DNA from: Pseudomonadota bacterium
GTDB taxonomy: Bacteria; Pseudomonadota; Gammaproteobacteria; Burkholderiales; Burkholderiaceae_D
Direction: 5' to 3'
NCBI GenBank assembly: GCA_018241865.1
Contig: JAFECY010000015.1
Location: 1-12,337 of the forward strand
Length of the DNA: 12,337 nucleotides
The position numbers and the translations under genes are program-made. Shown here piece after piece: positions 7,455 to 12,337 of the stretch (positions are counted from its first letter, which is position 1; every line of letters starts with the position of its first letter). The notes below the pieces were generated by a model. It saw nothing but the letters and a program-made list of their open reading frames with translations. It made no database searches and had not been told where the DNA came from.

Positions 7455-9341
7455 TTACTTCCATTCGCCGCGCAAGGCGGCAACTTTTTGATGCAGCGTT
7501 TCCGGCGTCACCTCAGCCGGAGCAACCGGCTGCCCCACCACCAGCGCCAAGCGCGACAAGGGGCCGCGCCGAAACGAACGGCCGAAAGGATTGCCTTCGC
7601 TGCGGGTCCACATGCTGCCCCACAAGCCACACAAGGCCATCGGAATCACCGGCACCGGCGTGCGCTCGATGATTTTCTTGATGCCGCCCTTGAATTCATT
7701 CATCTCGCCGCTACCGGTCAGCCTCCCTTCCGGGAAAATGCAGACCAGCTCGCCTTCCTGCAAGGCTTGCGCAATCGCATCATAGGCACGTTCCATCATC
7801 GCCGGGTCTTCTTTCGCCGGTGCAATCGGAATCGCTTTGGCGTTGCGGAATAGCCAAGACATGACCGGTATCTTGAAAATGCGATGATCCATCACAAAGC
7901 GAATCGGTCGCGGGCTCGCCGCCATAATGACAATGGCATCCACATAGCTGACGTGGTTGCACACCAGAACAGCCGCGCCTTCTTCTGGAATGCGATCGAC
8001 GTCCACCCAGCGCACGCGGTGAATGGTATGAATCAGCAGCCAGGCCACAAAGCGAATCAGGAATTCCGGCACTAACGAGAAAATATACAGAGCAACGAAA
8101 GCATTCAAGATCGCCGTGACCATAAACAATTGCGGAATCGTCAGACCGAACTTGAGCAAAATCATCGCAACTAGCGCCGCACCGATCATGAACAGGGCAT
8201 TGACGATGTTCATGCCGGCGATGGTGCGCGACATGTGTTGCGGGTCGCAGCGGGTTTGGATCATGGCGAACAGCGGCACGATATAAAACCCGCCGAAGAC
8301 GCCGATCATCACGCAATCGAACAGTATGCGCATGCTGCCGGTCTGCGCCACGAACCCGGCGATATCGACTTGCACCGTGTTGCTGTAGCCGATGCTAGCA
8401 AGGAACAAATCAAAACCGAAGATCGACAAGCCGATCGAGCCGAACGGCACCAAACCGATCTCGACCTTGTGGCCGGAGAGTTTTTCGCACAACAGCGAAC
8501 CAGCGCCAATCCCCAGCGAAAAAGCGGTCAGCAGCAGCACGAAAACGTCATGGTCGCCATGCAAATAATCCTTGGCATACACGGGAAATTGCGCCATGAA
8601 CAAAAAGCCGTAAAACCAAAACCAGGAATTGCCCAGCACTGCCAAAAATACCGGTCGGTTCTTGCTGGTGAAGCGGATGTTGCGCACAGTTTCGCTGAAG
8701 GGATTCCAGTTGATTTTCAGATCCGCCTGCGCCGGCGGCGAAAACGGAATGGAACGACTGGCCAACCAACCCAACACAGCGATGGCAATCGCGCCGCCTG
8801 CCACCAGCTCGATGCCCCACGGTTTGTGCACCACCAGCACGGCACCCAGCACTTCGCCGAGCAGGATACCGACAAACGTACCCATTTCGATCAAACCGTT
8901 GCCGCCAACTAGCTCATCTTGTTTCAAATGCTGCGGCAGGTAAGCGTATTTGACCGGACCGAACATGGTCGAATGCAGGCCCATGCCGATCAAAGCCGCC
9001 ACCAACAGCCACAGGTTGTGCGTCATCCAGCCGAATGCGGCAATGACCATGATCGCGATTTCCAGCACTTTGACATAGCGTGCTAAGCGCGATTTCTCGA
9101 ATTTATCGGCCAACTGCCCGGCGCTGGCGGAAAACAATAGAAAGGGCAAGATAAACAAGCCCGGAAGGAGATTGTTCAACAAATCCACGGGCAGCTTGGT
9201 CCAGCTCAGCGTGTCGTAAGTCAGAATCGTCAGCAGCGCCGTCTTGAATACGTTGTCGTTGAAAGCGCCGAGAAACTGGGTGCTGAAAAATGGCCCGAAG
9301 CGGCGTTGCGCGAGCAGGGAAAATTGGCTGGATTGGCTCAT
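7455..9341 (-). CDS. LplT-like MFS / PlsC acyltransferase fusion protein
   Basis: A 628-residue two-domain membrane protein. Residues about 10-430 form an MFS domain of the lysophospholipid-transporter (LplT) type, starting FFSTQFLGAFNDNVFKTAL (18-36) and containing GPVKYAYLPQHL (128-139). Residues about 440-628 are a PlsC-type glycerophospholipid acyltransferase with the catalytic H(x4)D motif at H463-D468 (NHVSYVD) and the acyl/glycerol-phosphate-binding FPEGR at 536-540. A plausible role is to bring lysophospholipids across the inner membrane and re-acylate them. Unlike Aas and longer fusions there is no AMP-binding acyl-ACP synthetase domain, so the acyl donor is unknown. The start is the ATG at 9341 (MSQSSQF); a TTG at 9389 would add 16 unfamiliar residues. 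The ribosome-binding site is weak. A TATCAT (minus strand, plus 9381-9386) may be the -10. The 169-bp element follows 10 nt after the stop. Confidence 0.92.
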   Translation of the reverse strand: MSQSSQFSLLAQRRFGPFFSTQFLGAFNDNVFKTALLTILTYDTLSWTKLPVDLLNNLLPGLFILPFLLFSASAGQLADKFEKSRLARYVKVLEIAIMVIAAFGWMTHNLWLLVAALIGMGLHSTMFGPVKYAYLPQHLKQDELVGGNGLIEMGTFVGILLGEVLGAVLVVHKPWGIELVAGGAIAIAVLGWLASRSIPFSPPAQADLKINWNPFSETVRNIRFTSKNRPVFLAVLGNSWFWFYGFLFMAQFPVYAKDYLHGDHDVFVLLLTAFSLGIGAGSLLCEKLSGHKVEIGLVPFGSIGLSIFGFDLFLASIGYSNTVQVDIAGFVAQTGSMRILFDCVMIGVFGGFYIVPLFAMIQTRCDPQHMSRTIAGMNIVNALFMIGAALVAMILLKFGLTIPQLFMVTAILNAFVALYIFSLVPEFLIRFVAWLLIHTIHRVRWVDVDRIPEEGAAVLVCNHVSYVDAIVIMAASPRPIRFVMDHRIFKIPVMSWLFRNAKAIPIAPAKEDPAMMERAYDAIAQALQEGELVCIFPEGRLTGSGEMNEFKGGIKKIIERTPVPVIPMALCGLWGSMWTRSEGNPFGRSFRRGPLSRLALVVGQPVAPAEVTPETLHQKVAALRGEWK

Positions 9342-9450
9342 GTCGGCTTGCGTAAAGTTAGGGGGATGACAGACAGGCGGATGATACAAGACCGGGGGAT
9401 CGCGTGGCGGAATTGCGGGAAGTCGTGACCGGCGCTACCTCGCGTCGCAT

Positions 9451-9493
9451 AAAAAAACCGTTCGCGGCAAGTCTGGCTTGCGGCGAACGGTTT
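9451..9493 (-). terminator. Strong intrinsic terminator after the CBS-domain gene
   Basis: A 17-bp stem with a single mismatch: aaaccgttcgcggcaag (9455-9471) against cttgcggcgaacggttt (9477-9493), with loop tctgg. Read on the minus strand it is followed by a run of seven T residues (complement of 9451-9457). It begins 15 nt past the stop codon of the CBS-domain gene and should end the yihY–CBS transcript before the acyltransferase gene. On the plus strand no T-run follows the stem, so it acts in one direction. Confidence 0.92.
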
Positions 9494-9507
9494 CTAACAT
9501 GCGGAAA

Positions 9508-9954
9508 TTACTCGTCACCTTCCGCCGGCCAGTCGCGGATATAGGCTTTCAACATTTTGTTCTCGAAGCTTTGCGCTTCCAGCACGGCTTTGGCAACGTC
9601 GTAGAAGGAAATCACACCATGCAAAGTTTTGGCGTCCATCACTGGTACGTAGCGCGCATGTTTTTCCAGCATGATGCGGCGAACTTCGTTGACCTCGGTA
9701 TCCGGCGTAATGGTGATCGGATGATCGTCCATATGCTTGCGTACGGTGTCGTCGCCGAGCGAGCCATTGTTGCGATCCATGGTCTTCATGACTTCGCGAA
9801 AGCTCAGCATACCGGCCAGTTCGCCAAACTCCATCACCACCAGCGAGCCGATATCTCTCTCCGCCATGGTGTGCACGGCTTCCCGCATTGAGGCGTCCGG
9901 CTTGACCGTGTACAGGATGTCGCCTTTAACCTTGAGGATTTCCGATACTTTCAT
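9508..9954 (-). CDS. Two-CBS-domain protein
   Basis: A 148-residue soluble protein consisting almost only of a tandem CBS pair (Bateman module): CBS1 about 8-64, with DIGSLVVMEFGELAGMLSFREV, and CBS2 about 74-130, with HARYVPVMDAKTLHGVISFYDVAKAVL. CBS pairs bind adenosine nucleotides such as AMP, ATP or SAM, or NAD(H), and act as energy or redox sensors, but the ligand and target cannot be read here. No catalytic or DNA-binding domain is fused. The start at 9954 has a strong ribosome-binding site, GAGGTG, 5 nt upstream; a longer frame to 10026 adds residues unlike the family. It follows yihY by 68 nt and ends 15 nt before a strong terminator. Confidence 0.92.
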   Translation of the reverse strand: MKVSEILKVKGDILYTVKPDASMREAVHTMAERDIGSLVVMEFGELAGMLSFREVMKTMDRNNGSLGDDTVRKHMDDHPITITPDTEVNEVRRIMLEKHARYVPVMDAKTLHGVISFYDVAKAVLEAQSFENKMLKAYIRDWPAEGDE

Positions 9955-9980
9955 GTTTTCACCTCGACGAATTGCGATTC

Positions 9981-9996
9981 TTACATGGCAATGTAA
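9981..9996. promoter_or_regulatory. Inverted repeat upstream of the CBS-domain gene
   Basis: ttacat-ggca-atgtaa is an exact 6-4-6 inverted repeat located 27-42 nt upstream of the CBS-gene start, in the 68-nt gap after yihY. It could be an operator or a small hairpin in the yihY–CBS transcript. No T-run follows, so it is not a terminator. No convincing -35/-10 pair is visible around it. Confidence 0.3.
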
Positions 9997-10022
9997 CGTA
10001 AGCCCGAGCAAAAATCCAGCAA

Positions 10023-12337
<2,315 letters not shown>

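Noticed and set aside
7455..7470. Idea that the element insertion truncated a longer acyltransferase–synthetase fusion
   Set aside because: The protein ends after a full PlsC domain with a normal-looking C-terminus (LRGEWK), and no remnant of an AMP-binding domain is found in the gap before aroC.
7238..7483. Minus-strand 81-residue reading frame across the repeat element
   Set aside because: It overlaps the end of the acyltransferase gene and consists mostly of the palindromic element. Cysteine- and arginine-rich composition and lack of a ribosome-binding site suggest a by-product of the repeat.

Overview
This window looks like a chromosomal core-metabolism region of a betaproteobacterium, most likely Burkholderiales and possibly Oxalobacteraceae. 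The inference rests on the gene order leuC – entericidin-type lipoprotein – leuD – leuB – asd, on the long-form YihY, and on protein sequences that read like Burkholderiales orthologues. No search could be run, so the family assignment is inference. Nine complete genes read leftwards (minus strand), plus one complete gene and one cut gene reading rightwards at the right end, with short gaps. I see no phage, integrase, CRISPR array, tRNA or rRNA.

Region by region: 1-134 is non-coding and lies downstream of asd. From 4646 down to 135 there is a compact leucine/aspartate-family operon: leuC, a 43-residue lipoprotein gene of the entericidin family, leuD, leuB and asd. An extended -10 promoter candidate lies upstream of leuC. 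From 7193 to 4870, aroC (chorismate synthase) is followed by an HcaT-like 12-TM MFS transporter, with a weak terminator candidate after it. Between aroC and the next gene sits a 169-bp palindrome-rich element (7276-7444). From 9341 to 7455 is a fusion of an LplT-like MFS domain and a PlsC acyltransferase domain. From 11285 to 9508 are a long-form YihY membrane protein and a two-CBS-domain protein, closed by a very strong intrinsic terminator (9451-9493). At 11286-11339 a compact divergent promoter region separates yihY from a rightward pair: a WrbA-type quinone reductase and a DUF2069 membrane protein cut by the window end.

Functionally, the left part makes leucine (isopropylmalate isomerase LeuCD and dehydrogenase LeuB) and aspartate semialdehyde (Asd, for lysine, methionine, threonine and diaminopimelate). 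aroC completes the shikimate pathway. The middle and right carry envelope and redox functions: phospholipid acyl transfer or flipping, YihY, CBS regulation and quinone reduction. The least ordinary signals are the 169-bp multi-hairpin element after the acyltransferase gene, the wrbA-like gene whose perfect TATAAT sits directly against its start codon (suggesting a leaderless mRNA) and overlaps a mirrored -10 for yihY, and the small entericidin-like gene inside the leucine operon.
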